A stretch of DNA of 60,767 nt from Oscillibacter sp. (lineage in GTDB: Bacteria; Bacillota; Clostridia; Oscillospirales; Oscillospiraceae): NCBI GenBank assembly GCA_014799845.1, contig JAAVHF010000049.1, forward strand, positions 1 through 60,767, in the 5' to 3' direction. Below are positions 1 to 9,401 of the stretch, piece by piece. Made by a program: the position numbers and the translations under genes. The notes beneath the pieces are model-generated. The model was not told where the DNA came from, made no database searches, and saw only the letters and a program-made list of their open reading frames with translations. Numbering within the stretch: position 1 is the stretch's first letter; every line of letters starts with the position of its first letter.

Positions 1-244
1 TGTCAAGCCCTTTTTTCGATTTTCTCGGAAAACTTTTCAGGTCTTCCGGTCCAACCGCGCCCCTCGGCGACAGCTCGCTTAATATACCACTCCTAAGCCC
101 GTTTGTCAACACCTTTTTTACAATTTTTTCAAGTTTTTTTCTAAGATTAGCAAAGACATTTTCCCCTATTCGTGATATAGTATACGAGGAACATCTTTCC
201 ACAACATATAGTACATATTATATATGTAGGAACAGGAGAAACCC

Positions 245-2425
245 ATGCAGATCAAACGTCTCGCCGCCACCTTTGGGCGGCTGGAGCAGGACCGGCTGGA
301 GCTGGAGCCCGGCCTGAACGTCATTGAGGCCCCCAACGAATCGGGCAAGTCCACATGGACTGCCTTCCTCCGTGTCATGCTCTACGGCCTGAATACCCGT
401 GACCGCGGTCCCAACGCGGACAAGCGCCGCTATCTTCCCTGGAGCGGCAGCGCCATGGAGGGCGTCCTGGAGGCCTCCACGGATCTGGGCGACGTCACTA
501 TTCTCCGCCGCACCGCCCGGGCCAATTCCCCCATGGGCTCATTTTCCGCCGTCTATACCGGTACTGCCGATCCTGTAAAGGATCTCACTTCCACCGCCTG
601 CGGCGAAACGCTTCTGGGCGTCCCGCAGGATGTCTTTGAGCGCAGCGCCTATATCCGTCAGACCGGTCTGGCAGTGGAGCAGAGCAAGGCTCTGGAGCAG
701 CGCATCACCTCCCTGGTCACTACCGGCGAGGAGGACACCTCCTTCACTGGCGCGGCGGACCAGCTCCGCCGGCAGTTTAACGCCCGCCGCCATAACAAGA
801 CCGGCCTTATTCCCCAATTGGAGGAGGAGCAGCGCGCCATCCGCGCCACTCTGGAGCAGATGGACGCCCTCACCGCCTCCGCGGCCCGAAGCCGTCAGGC
901 TCTGGACGCCCTCCTCCCTCAAATAAAAGAAACCGAAACCCTTCTTGCCCGCCACGACGCGGCGGACCAGGCCGACGAACTGCGCAAAGTCGAAAGCGCC
1001 CGCGCGGACGCCGCCGCCGCCCGAGACCGCGCCAAGACCCTGGAGGCCAATACCCGTACCCTGCCCGCCCGTCCTGATCTGGAAGCCATCCAGGGCCGAA
1101 TTGAGGCTCTCGCTTCCATTAATGACGCCGTGGACAGTGCCAGGAGCCGCCTGGATCTCACCACCCACAACCTCCGTCAGGCGGAAAAAGCCCTGAACGC
1201 CCACGCTTTTGCCGGCCTGACCCCTGCCGAGGCCGCCTCCGCTCCTCTTGAAACCGGTCCAAAACCCGCTATCCCCCGCTGGCTTCTTCCCGCCGCCATC
1301 CTGGCCGGCCTCCTTCTGGGTGGAACAGTTGCGTATTTCACCCGCCTCTGGCTGATAGCTATCGGAAGCGGTCTGGGCCTTTTTGGCTTCCTCCTGATTG
1401 GTTCCTTCCTGTTTTTCCAAAAAAAGAAGAAAATCTGGGAAACCAACTCCGCCGGTCTGGAGCTCCAGCGCGAGGAGGCCGTCAGCGAGTACACTCCTCT
1501 CTACGAAGCGGAAGCCGAGGCCCGCGCCAAACAGCAGGCGGCTCAGGCCGCCTGGGAAGCCGTCTCCGCCAGCGCCGCCACCAACCTGGAATCCATCCTC
1601 ACCCAGCTCCGCTCCTTCCGTCCCCTGGTCCGGGATTTGCCTGAGGCCTGCGAGGCTCTGAACGAAGCTTTCCTTCTCCGCGGCAAGCTGGAACAGGCAC
1701 AGCGCCGGGAGGACGAGGCCCGCCACCGCTGGGAGGCCCTCCGGGACGCGGCCCCGCCCATCCCCACCGTCCTGGCCCAGCGTCCCGGGATTTCCCGTGA
1801 GCAGCTGCGCCTCCGTCTGAGCGACCTCCAGTCCCAGGACGCCTCACTCCGTAAGGAACTCCATACCACCCTGGGCCGTATCCAGGCCCTTGGCGACCCC
1901 GGCGAGCTCCGCCTCCGCCTCCAATCTCTGGAGGAGCGCCGGTCCGCCCTTCAAAAGGAGTACGACGCCATCGCTCTGGCTATGGAAGTCCTGGCCCTGT
2001 CCAACTCCACCCTGCAAACCCGTTTCTCCCCCGCTTTGGGAGAGCGTGCCGCTTCCATCTTTACAAACCTGACCGGCGGGCGTTATAATAGGGTCCTGCT
2101 GGACCGCTCCATGACCCCCTCCGCCCAGCAGGCGGACCAGCTCTCCCCCCACGAGGCCGAGCAGCTGAGCCAGGGCACCGCCGACCAGCTGTATCTGGCA
2201 GTGCGGCTTGCCATCTGTGAGATGGTCCTTCCTTCTGATAAAGCGGTCCCCATCCTGTTGGATGACGCCCTCGTCAATTTTGACGACCAGCGCATGGCCG
2301 CGGCCCTTGACTATCTTCTGGAGGTATCCGTCCATCATCAGATCCTTCTCTTTACCTGCCAGAAGCGGGAGGGCGACTATCTCAACTGGGCGTATCCCGA
2401 CCGCTTCCATCATATCAAATTATAA
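245..2425 (+). CDS. SMC/SbcC/YhaN-like AAA ATPase
   Basis: N-terminal P-loop in LNVIEAPNESGKSTWTAFLRVMLYG; long coiled-coil middle; two central TM-like segments; C-terminal LSQGTADQLYLAVRLAICEM signature and Walker B (PILLDDALVNFDD). Confidence 0.85.
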   Translation: MQIKRLAATFGRLEQDRLELEPGLNVIEAPNESGKSTWTAFLRVMLYGLNTRDRGPNADKRRYLPWSGSAMEGVLEASTDLGDVTILRRTARANSPMGSFSAVYTGTADPVKDLTSTACGETLLGVPQDVFERSAYIRQTGLAVEQSKALEQRITSLVTTGEEDTSFTGAADQLRRQFNARRHNKTGLIPQLEEEQRAIRATLEQMDALTASAARSRQALDALLPQIKETETLLARHDAADQADELRKVESARADAAAARDRAKTLEANTRTLPARPDLEAIQGRIEALASINDAVDSARSRLDLTTHNLRQAEKALNAHAFAGLTPAEAASAPLETGPKPAIPRWLLPAAILAGLLLGGTVAYFTRLWLIAIGSGLGLFGFLLIGSFLFFQKKKKIWETNSAGLELQREEAVSEYTPLYEAEAEARAKQQAAQAAWEAVSASAATNLESILTQLRSFRPLVRDLPEACEALNEAFLLRGKLEQAQRREDEARHRWEALRDAAPPIPTVLAQRPGISREQLRLRLSDLQSQDASLRKELHTTLGRIQALGDPGELRLRLQSLEERRSALQKEYDAIALAMEVLALSNSTLQTRFSPALGERAASIFTNLTGGRYNRVLLDRSMTPSAQQADQLSPHEAEQLSQGTADQLYLAVRLAICEMVLPSDKAVPILLDDALVNFDDQRMAAALDYLLEVSVHHQILLFTCQKREGDYLNWAYPDRFHHIKL

Positions 2426-2457
2426 GAGACCACAATACAAAATACTGAGGTGACCCA

Positions 2458-3360
2458 ATGACCCGTTTTTGTTTTATCTTTCTCCTCCTGATGATCTACA
2501 GCTTTTTGGGCTGGTGCGGCGAAATGGTCTACTGCTCCATCGGCCAGCGGAGGCTCTGCGAAAAGCGCGGCTTTCTCAACGGCCCCCTCTGTCCCATCTA
2601 CGGCCATGGAGCCCTGATCGTGCTGATCTGCCTGGACGGCGGCTGCGAAAACCCCATCCTGACGTTCCTGCTTGGTGGGATTTTAACGTCCATCGTCGAA
2701 TACATCACCAGCTTCGTGATGGAGAAACTATTCCATATGCGCTGGTGGGACTATTCCCACTATAAATTCCACATCAACGGCCGCGTCTGCCTCCTGAACT
2801 CCACCCTTTTCGGTCTGGCCTGCGTTTTCCTCTGCCACTTCGCCGATCCCCCTATCGCCGCCTGGGTATCGGATCTGTTCGCCTCCGGCATTGGCATCCC
2901 CCTGGCCCTGATCCTCCTTGTCGTCTACCTGACGGACATCGTCCTCTCCGTCCGCAGCGCCATCCAGATCAGCGCCCATCTCGCCAAGCTTCAGGCCATC
3001 CACGCCGAGCTTGCCGAAAAGCTGGAGGTCCTCAAAGAGGAACAGCAGCAAAACCTGGAAGCCGAGCGCCAGCGTCTGGAGCAGCGTAAAGCCGCCTTCC
3101 TGCAAGGCGCCGAGCAGCGCGCCGCGGAAGCCGCCCAGACCCTCCACGCCAAGCTGGAGCCCCTCGCCGGACGCGGCGACGAATTCTCCGCCCGGCTGGA
3201 GTCCGCCAAGGCGGAGGCCCAGCAGAAGCTCCGCGCCCTTTACGACCGTCAGGACTTCTTTGAGCGCCGCCTGCTCCACTCCTTCCCCACCATGCGCTCC
3301 ACGCATCATCCGGAAGCCCTGACAAAATTGAAAGAATACCTTGCAAGCCGGAGAAAATAA
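2458..3360 (+). CDS. putative ABC-transporter permease-type membrane protein (CmpB/PF06541-like) with C-terminal coiled coil
   Basis: IYSFLGWCGEMVYCSIGQRRLCEKRGFLNGPLCPIYGHGAL motif typical of this membrane family. Confidence 0.7.
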   Translation: MTRFCFIFLLLMIYSFLGWCGEMVYCSIGQRRLCEKRGFLNGPLCPIYGHGALIVLICLDGGCENPILTFLLGGILTSIVEYITSFVMEKLFHMRWWDYSHYKFHINGRVCLLNSTLFGLACVFLCHFADPPIAAWVSDLFASGIGIPLALILLVVYLTDIVLSVRSAIQISAHLAKLQAIHAELAEKLEVLKEEQQQNLEAERQRLEQRKAAFLQGAEQRAAEAAQTLHAKLEPLAGRGDEFSARLESAKAEAQQKLRALYDRQDFFERRLLHSFPTMRSTHHPEALTKLKEYLASRRK

Positions 3361-3369
3361 GGGTACACT
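3341..3369 (+). promoter_or_regulatory. putative sigma-A promoter TTGCAA-N17-TACACT
   Basis: hexamers with 17-nt spacing at the end of the preceding CDS, followed by a ~200-nt non-coding region. Confidence 0.45.
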
Positions 3370-3570
3370 ATTCCATTGTCAAAGTGCTCTGCAGCAGCCT
3401 TTTGGGCAGCCCGGCTGCGCTGATCCGGTACCTGATCGGGCATCGACTTGCTTTCGTACGTGACTAACGCGGAGGTTTGTCTTCCCTCATGTATGTTTTG
3501 AAATGGCAGGGAAGTTGCCGGAAAGAGAGCAACCTACCGGAAAATTTTTGTAGTCGCGAACTGGGCGCGG

Positions 3571-3858
3571 GAGCGCCGGGAGTCCCTAAAGCAATACGGT
3601 AGGGTCTGCCAGTGACATCCTTAGATAGACGCTTCGCCCGGTACACGGAGGCCGGTTCAGTTCAGGCCGGACGGACTACAGGACAAGCGCAAAAATAAAT
3701 TCCCCCGTAATAGTAAGGGATTCTTAAACCGTAGGTTTAAGTGGCTTTTTGCCTTCTTTTTGTCCACACAAAAAGAAGGCGCCCGTCCGGGGCGCGCAGC
3801 CCCGGGGTATCGAACAGAAATCATTAACCCTGCGCCTGCAAGGCGCACGGAAAGGAGA
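3571..3858 (+). repeat. dispersed modular intergenic repeat, copy A
   Basis: shares ggtagggtctgcc...agacgcttcgcc..tacacgg...ccgg..ggactacaggacaagcgcaaa...cccccgtaat..aagggattcttaaaccgtaggtttaag...hairpin with the other copies; terminal hairpin TGCGCCTGCAAGGCGCA before the SD. Confidence 0.85.
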
Positions 3859-3868
3859 AACAAACACC

Positions 3869-4684
3869 ATGTCTGAATGCACCCATGATTGCAGCACCTG
3901 CGGTGAAAACTGCGGTGACCGCACCGAACCCCAGTCCTTCCTGAAGGACCACAACCCCGCCGCCCGCGTGGGCAAAATCTACGGCATCGTCTCCGGCAAG
4001 GGCGGCGTCGGCAAGTCCATGGTCACCAGCCAGCTGGCCGTCCTGACCCAACGCGCCGGCCATAAGGTCGGCATCCTGGACGCCGACGTCACCGGCCCCT
4101 CCATCCCCAAGGCTTTCGGCGTTCACCAGCGGGCCATGGCCGACGAGCGCGGCATGCTCCCCGTGGAGACCTCCACCGGCATCCAGCTGATGAGCGTCAA
4201 CCTCCTTCTGGACGATGAAACGGACCCGGTGGTCTGGCGCGGCCCCGTCATCGGCGGCGTGGTCACCCAGTTCTGGACCGACGTGATCTGGGACGTGGAC
4301 TACCTCTTCATCGACATGCCCCCGGGAACCGGCGACGTAGCCCTCAGCATCTTCCAGTCCCTGCCTCTGGACGGCATCATCATCGTGGCCTCTCCCCAGG
4401 AGCTGGTCGGCATGGTAGTGGAGAAGGCCGTCAAAATGGCGGAAATGATGTCTATCCCCATCGTGGGCATCGTGGAAAATATGAGCTACCTCCTCTGCCC
4501 CGACTGCGGCAGGGAGATCCCCCTCTTCGGCCAGGGCAGGACCCAGGCCGCCGCCGAGGCCCACAACCTCAAGCTCCTGGCCCGCATGCCCATCGACCCC
4601 AGCCTGGCACAGCTGACCGACCAGGGCCAAATCGAGGAATTCCAGTCCCAGTGGCTCATGCCGGTCATGGACGAGATCCTGTAA
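3869..4684 (+). CDS. Mrp/NBP35-family P-loop ATPase (Fe-S cluster carrier)
   Basis: GIVSGKGGVGKSMVTSQLAV deviant Walker A; DYLFIDMPPGTGDVALS; CPDCG; N-terminal Cys cluster; ATG with upstream SD aaaggag. Confidence 0.93.
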   Translation: MSECTHDCSTCGENCGDRTEPQSFLKDHNPAARVGKIYGIVSGKGGVGKSMVTSQLAVLTQRAGHKVGILDADVTGPSIPKAFGVHQRAMADERGMLPVETSTGIQLMSVNLLLDDETDPVVWRGPVIGGVVTQFWTDVIWDVDYLFIDMPPGTGDVALSIFQSLPLDGIIIVASPQELVGMVVEKAVKMAEMMSIPIVGIVENMSYLLCPDCGREIPLFGQGRTQAAAEAHNLKLLARMPIDPSLAQLTDQGQIEEFQSQWLMPVMDEIL

Positions 4685-4705
4685 CCTGTCCCAAATCAAA
4701 CCGCC

Positions 4706-4737
4706 AAAGGGCGCGGAACGAAGGTTCCGCGCCCTTT
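4706..4737. terminator. hairpin AAAGGGCGCGGAAC/GTTCCGCGCCCTTT
   Basis: perfect 14-bp inverted repeat between convergent genes. Confidence 0.7.
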
Positions 4738-4771
4738 CCATGCAAAATCACCGGCTTTCCCGGGAAAACTA

Positions 4772-5953
4772 TTATCCCTGCGGCTCCCAGGCGATTGCGT
4801 CGTCCGCGTCCTCGACCGCACCGGGGGTATCGCTCACAGGTGTGTTGGACAGCAGATCGTTCCCGCCGGGCCGGACGGAGTGGGACACGCTGGGCGATGG
4901 GGCAAACTCTTCCACCCAATCCACGCTTGGGGCCCGCTCAACGACCACCAGAATGGCCGTACCCGCCGGGTCCAGCTCCGCCAGCTTCCACAGGGCCGCC
5001 TCGTTGGCTTCCTCCAGCGTCAGCTCCACCTGTCCCGTCTCCTCGTTGACCCCGCAGCCCACGGCAAGCCCCATTTCATACATGGCGTTAAAAGCCTTAT
5101 CCTGGAGTTCCCGGAGCTGGTTAAGGGAAAGCCCGCTGCCGCCAAAGCTGATCCGGTCACTGCCGGCCCAGTCCTGTATCTGCAAAAACAGCTCCTTCCC
5201 TTCCGGCTCCAAGTCCTCCACAATATTGACGACCAGCATCCCGTGCTCATCAATATACGCCCCGCCGTACCAGTCGGGATAGCGGTCCGGGCCATAATCC
5301 GCCTCAAACCGGGCCATCAGATTCTGATAGGCCATGATTGCCTCGCTCTGGTCCGGCGCACTGCGCACAAACGCCCCTCCGAACATCTCCGCAGGCGCTT
5401 CCCCGGTATTCACCGCCAGCCCCTCCTCCTGTGAGAACGCCAGCAGCGTTTCCAGATCCCGCTCCCCGCTCTCCTCGGAAAGATGATAAAACTTCCACCA
5501 CTTTGCCCAGGTCATCTGCCACCCGGAGAGCAGATAAGCGGCCACTTCCTCCTCGGTAAACCCCGCTTCCAGCATATTGTCCGTCAGTTCGCCGGAGGTC
5601 ATGCCCTGATCCTCATCGCCCGAACCGGCGGCAGCGCTGTTTTCCGTGACGGCGGCGTCCTCCGGCCAGCAGGCCAGATCGTCCGAGAGCACGTAGCTGT
5701 GAGGCTCAAAGGGCTCCACAACGGCGTTCCAATGGAAGTCGTAGAAGTCGATGGATGCCTCCCGGGCGTCCCGGATGAAATTGTACACCGGTACCGCCGC
5801 CACGATCACCGCCGCGCAGGCGGCAATGGCCGCGTACCGCCCTACCGGGACGCGCTTCCTCTGAGGCGCGGCCAGCTTCTCCGCCAGCGCCGCCCGAACA
5901 TCCTCCCCGGGCCTCATCTGCTCCCGCATGGAGAAAAAAAGCTCCTTATTCAT
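4772..5953 (-). CDS. putative anti-sigma-factor-like membrane protein
   Basis: adjacent to ECF sigma gene; one TM segment (YAAIAACAAVIVAAVPVYNFI) after a short cytoplasmic N-terminus. Confidence 0.6.
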   Translation of the reverse strand: MNKELFFSMREQMRPGEDVRAALAEKLAAPQRKRVPVGRYAAIAACAAVIVAAVPVYNFIRDAREASIDFYDFHWNAVVEPFEPHSYVLSDDLACWPEDAAVTENSAAAGSGDEDQGMTSGELTDNMLEAGFTEEEVAAYLLSGWQMTWAKWWKFYHLSEESGERDLETLLAFSQEEGLAVNTGEAPAEMFGGAFVRSAPDQSEAIMAYQNLMARFEADYGPDRYPDWYGGAYIDEHGMLVVNIVEDLEPEGKELFLQIQDWAGSDRISFGGSGLSLNQLRELQDKAFNAMYEMGLAVGCGVNEETGQVELTLEEANEAALWKLAELDPAGTAILVVVERAPSVDWVEEFAPSPSVSHSVRPGGNDLLSNTPVSDTPGAVEDADDAIAWEPQG

Positions 5954-6446
5954 CGAAAAAATCTCCTTTCAGCATTTCCCGGAGCATGTCCCGTCCTCTG
6001 GAGAGCCGCATTCTTACCGCGCCGGGCCGGATGCCCAGCGCCTTTGCGATCTCCTGAGTGGACAGCTCCTGAAAATAGAAAAGGTATACCGGCAGCCTGT
6101 ACTTCTCCTCCAGCCTCTGCACGGCCTCCCAGACCAGATTCTCCGACCGCTCCCGGAAGCGCACGGAGACCTCCGTCTGCTCCTCCAGCGGCACCGTCTT
6201 CCTCCTCCAGGCGGAGGCCGTGACCCTCCGGCACATATTGACGGTGGTCCGCAGCAGCCACGCTTTCCGGTGCCCCTCGTCCCGGAATGCTTTCCCCGAC
6301 TGGAAGCAGGCCAGAAATACCTCCTGAAAAACGTCGTCCGCGTCAGCGGGAGAGTTGGTTTTCGCCAAGGCCAGCCCATATACCATATTCTGATAGCGGT
6401 CAATGATCTGATCCATCTCGCCGCTCGCGCGCCGCGGCTCATTCAT
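5946..6446 (-). CDS. RNA polymerase sigma-70 family (ECF) sigma factor
   Basis: IIDRYQNMVYGLALAKTNSPADADDVFQEVFLACF (region 2) and STQEIAKALGIRPGAVRMRLSRGRDMLREML (region 4). Confidence 0.92.
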   Translation of the reverse strand: MNEPRRASGEMDQIIDRYQNMVYGLALAKTNSPADADDVFQEVFLACFQSGKAFRDEGHRKAWLLRTTVNMCRRVTASAWRRKTVPLEEQTEVSVRFRERSENLVWEAVQRLEEKYRLPVYLFYFQELSTQEIAKALGIRPGAVRMRLSRGRDMLREMLKGDFFDE

Positions 6447-6701
6447 AAGCAGGCCTCCTTTCTGTTATAACTCAACGCAGGGGGCGGGATTGTCACAAAA
6501 AATTTTGTGGTCTTCCACGGAATTTTTAGGATTCCATTAAGTCCTGCAATCTCCTCTTGCCCCGGCAAACCGGATTTGCTATAATTATACCATATCCCAA
6601 CCGGAAAATATTGCTTCCGAACGGAAAGGCCGGAAGTAATACTGTCCATGTTTTGCGGCTGCCGCCGTTTACGGCGGCGGGCAAAACGGCTTAAATCACA
6701 T

Positions 6702-6731
6702 ATTATTCCTGTGTTTTAACACAGGAATAAT
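6702..6731. promoter_or_regulatory. perfect 12-bp inverted repeat ATTATTCCTGTG-TTTTAA-CACAGGAATAAT upstream of GT4 gene
   Basis: read directly; ~27 nt before the probable ATG at 6758. Confidence 0.6.
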
Positions 6732-6757
6732 ACATCCTTTTGTCAAAGGGGAAGCAT

Positions 6758-7927
6758 ATGAAAGTTCTGATTACAACGGACTGGTACGCGCCCATCATCA
6801 ACGGCGTGGTGACCTCCGTCCTTCTTCTCCAGCGGGAGCTGGAGCGCCAGGGCCACGAGGTCCGGGTCGTCACCCTGTCCAATAATCTGCACAGCTATAA
6901 AGACGGAAACGTCTACTATATGGGCTCCGTCAGCGCCAATAAGATCTACCCCGGCGCGCGCCTGCGCATCAACCGCACCCGCAGTCTTGTCCGGGAACTG
7001 ATGGACTGGCGTCCCGACGTGATCCACTCCCAATGTGAGTTCAGCTCCTTCCGGGTGGCTTACGGGCTCTCCAACCACCTGGACATCCCTATTGTCCACA
7101 CCTATCACACCGTCTACGAGGACTACACCCACTATTTCTCCCCCAGCGTGCGGGTAGGCAAGGCCGTCGTCTCCGTATTCTCCCGCTGGATCTGCGGCCG
7201 CACCGCCTGCGTGGTGGCCCCCAGCAAAAAGGTGGAACGCCTCCTCCGGGACTACAACGTCCGCTGCCGCATCGAGGTCATCCCCACCGGCGTGGACCTC
7301 TCCGTTTACCGCCAGGCCCCGGACCCTGCCCGCATGGCGGCCCTGCGGGCCAAATGGGCCATACCGGAGGACCACACCATCCTCCTATACCTGGGCCGCA
7401 TGGCCAAGGAGAAAAATCTGGAGCAGCTCATCGACCAGATCGCCGCCGCCCACCGCAAAGACGTCACTCTCCTTCTGGTCGGCGACGGTCCGGACCGCGA
7501 AGAGGTCCTGGATTACGCCCACGGCAGGAACCTGGACGTGATCTTCACCGGCATGGTGCCCCATGACGAGGTGTCGGACTACTACCGTCTGGGCGACCTC
7601 TTCGTCACCGCCTCCACCAGCGAGACCCAGGGCCTGACCTATTTCGAGGCCCTGGCGGCAGGCGTCCCCGTGCTGTGCCGCAAGGACCCATGCGTGGACG
7701 GCGTGGTGGAAAACGGCCTCAACGGCTGGCAGTACGAGGACGGCCAGGGCTTCGGCGAACATCTGGCCGATTTCTGCGGCGACGCCGCCCTGCGGGCGCG
7801 GATGAGCCGCGCGGCCCGGGAATCCTCGGAGAAATTCTCCGCCGAAGCCTTCGGCGCGGCGGCGGCGAAGCTGTACGCCTCCGTCCAGCGGGACGCCATG
7901 CCCGCGGCGGCGGGCGAGCGGTGGTGA
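6758..7927 (+). CDS. glycosyltransferase family 4
   Basis: MKVLITTDWYAPIINGVVTSVLLLQRELERQGHEV; ETQGLTYFEALAAGVPV EX7E motif. Confidence 0.9.
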   Translation: MKVLITTDWYAPIINGVVTSVLLLQRELERQGHEVRVVTLSNNLHSYKDGNVYYMGSVSANKIYPGARLRINRTRSLVRELMDWRPDVIHSQCEFSSFRVAYGLSNHLDIPIVHTYHTVYEDYTHYFSPSVRVGKAVVSVFSRWICGRTACVVAPSKKVERLLRDYNVRCRIEVIPTGVDLSVYRQAPDPARMAALRAKWAIPEDHTILLYLGRMAKEKNLEQLIDQIAAAHRKDVTLLLVGDGPDREEVLDYAHGRNLDVIFTGMVPHDEVSDYYRLGDLFVTASTSETQGLTYFEALAAGVPVLCRKDPCVDGVVENGLNGWQYEDGQGFGEHLADFCGDAALRARMSRAARESSEKFSAEAFGAAAAKLYASVQRDAMPAAAGERW

Positions 7928-8151
7928 ACGCGCCGGAAAAACAACACGGGGGCAGCCCCTGGGCCGCTCCCTTTTTTCACGCCGTCCCGGACTTGGCATT
8001 TCATGCAAATTCTGCGCTTTTTCCCGAAATTTGCGTCAAACGCCCATAAACGGATCAGGAAGGACATGGTATCCTATAGCCCTGCCGCGGGACACGGCCC
8101 AACGCGGGGTTGTATCTCCAGCAGGGAAACGCCTTCCATTCCGGCAGGAAA

Positions 8152-8206
8152 ACTCCCTCCGTCACGGCTTTGCCGTGCCACCTCCCTCAAAGAGGGAGGC
8201 TTTTCG
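8152..8206. repeat. palindromic repeat CTCCCTCCGTCACGGCTTTGCCGTGCCACCTCCCTCAAAGAGGGAG
   Basis: inner hairpin (CACGGCTTTGCCGTG) plus CTCCCT...AGGGAG arms; recalled as a common intergenic repeat in gut Clostridia. Confidence 0.6.
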
Positions 8207-8325
8207 GGCGCTTTGTTCATCATTCGTTTACGCATTCAATTACCGTGGCGCACGGGAAAATAACAGTGGAAAACCGTGAACATCTGTGGTATACTATCCT
8301 TATCCAAAATAAGGAGGGTATTTCT

Positions 8326-9219
8326 ATGCCGTATATTCTTGCCGCCATCGGTGTCATCATTCTGATCCTGCTGGTCACCAATATTCAGGTGGTGCAGCAG
8401 TCCCGCGCTTTCGTGGTGGAACGTCTGGGCGCGTACCAGACCACCTGGGGCGTGGGCGTGCATATCAAGCTGCCCTTTGTGGACCGGGTCGCCAAGCGGG
8501 TGAGCCTCAAGGAGCAGGTCGTTGACTTCGCCCCCCAGCCCGTTATCACCAAGGACAACGTCACCATGCAGATCGATACCGTCATTTACTTCCAGATCAT
8601 CGACCCCAAGCTGTACGCCTACGGCGTGGAGCACCCCATGAGCGCCATTGAGAACCTGACCGCTACTACGCTGCGCAACATCATCGGCGATCTGGAACTG
8701 GACCAGTCCCTGACCAGCCGTGACCACATCAACACGCAGATGCGCTCTATTCTGGACGAGGCCACCGACCCCTGGGGCATCAAGGTCAACCGCGTGGAGC
8801 TGAAAAACATCATCCCGCCCCGTGACATCCAGGACTCCATGGAGAAGCAGATGCGCGCCGAGCGCGAGCGCCGCGAGGCCATCCTCCAGGCCCAGGGCCA
8901 GAAGGAAAGCCAGATCCTGGTAGCCGAGGGCGAGAAGCAGTCCGCCATCCTCCGGGCCGACGCCGCCAAGCAGGCCGCCATTCTGGAGGCCGAAGGCCAG
9001 GCCGCCGCGATTCTGAAGGTCCAGCAGGCCCTCGCCGACTCCATCAAGCTCCTGAATGAAGCCAACCCCAATGACCAGGTGGTCAAGATCAAGGCTCTGG
9101 AGGCCTTCCAGGCCGCCGCCGACGGCAAGGCCACCAAGATCATCATCCCCAGCGAGATTCAGGGCCTCGCCGGTCTTGCCGCCAGCGCCAAGGCGTTGAT
9201 GGAGGCGGACCAGAAGTAA
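8326..9219 (+). CDS. SPFH/Band 7 (stomatin/QmcA-like) protein
   Basis: NIQVVQQSRAFVVERLGAYQTTWGVGVHIKLPFVDRVAKRVSLKEQVVDFAPQPVITKDNV. Confidence 0.93.
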   Translation: MPYILAAIGVIILILLVTNIQVVQQSRAFVVERLGAYQTTWGVGVHIKLPFVDRVAKRVSLKEQVVDFAPQPVITKDNVTMQIDTVIYFQIIDPKLYAYGVEHPMSAIENLTATTLRNIIGDLELDQSLTSRDHINTQMRSILDEATDPWGIKVNRVELKNIIPPRDIQDSMEKQMRAERERREAILQAQGQKESQILVAEGEKQSAILRADAAKQAAILEAEGQAAAILKVQQALADSIKLLNEANPNDQVVKIKALEAFQAAADGKATKIIIPSEIQGLAGLAASAKALMEADQK

Positions 9220-9249
9220 ACCCGCATCATCCCTCTCTGAAAGAACAAA

Positions 9250-9296
9250 TTACCCGTTACGAGGCGGTCGCCGGCAGGACGCCCCGTAACGGGTAA
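9250..9296. terminator. hairpin TTACCCGTTACGAGGCG...CGCCCCGTAACGGGTAA with following T-rich tract
   Basis: near-perfect inverted repeat after SPFH gene. Confidence 0.75.
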
Positions 9297-9401
9297 AATT
9301 TTTATTTTGCAAATCATCCGGCGTCCCGCGGAATTTCATATTGAAATGAGGAAGAATTTACAGTATACTCATATGATATAAAGGATTTCCGGGAGGGACC
9401 C

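Noticed and set aside
1-244. Possible feature in the AT-rich first 244 nt
   Set aside because: No supported ORF or RNA; the only ORF (166-378 -) overlaps the start of the ATPase gene and lacks support.
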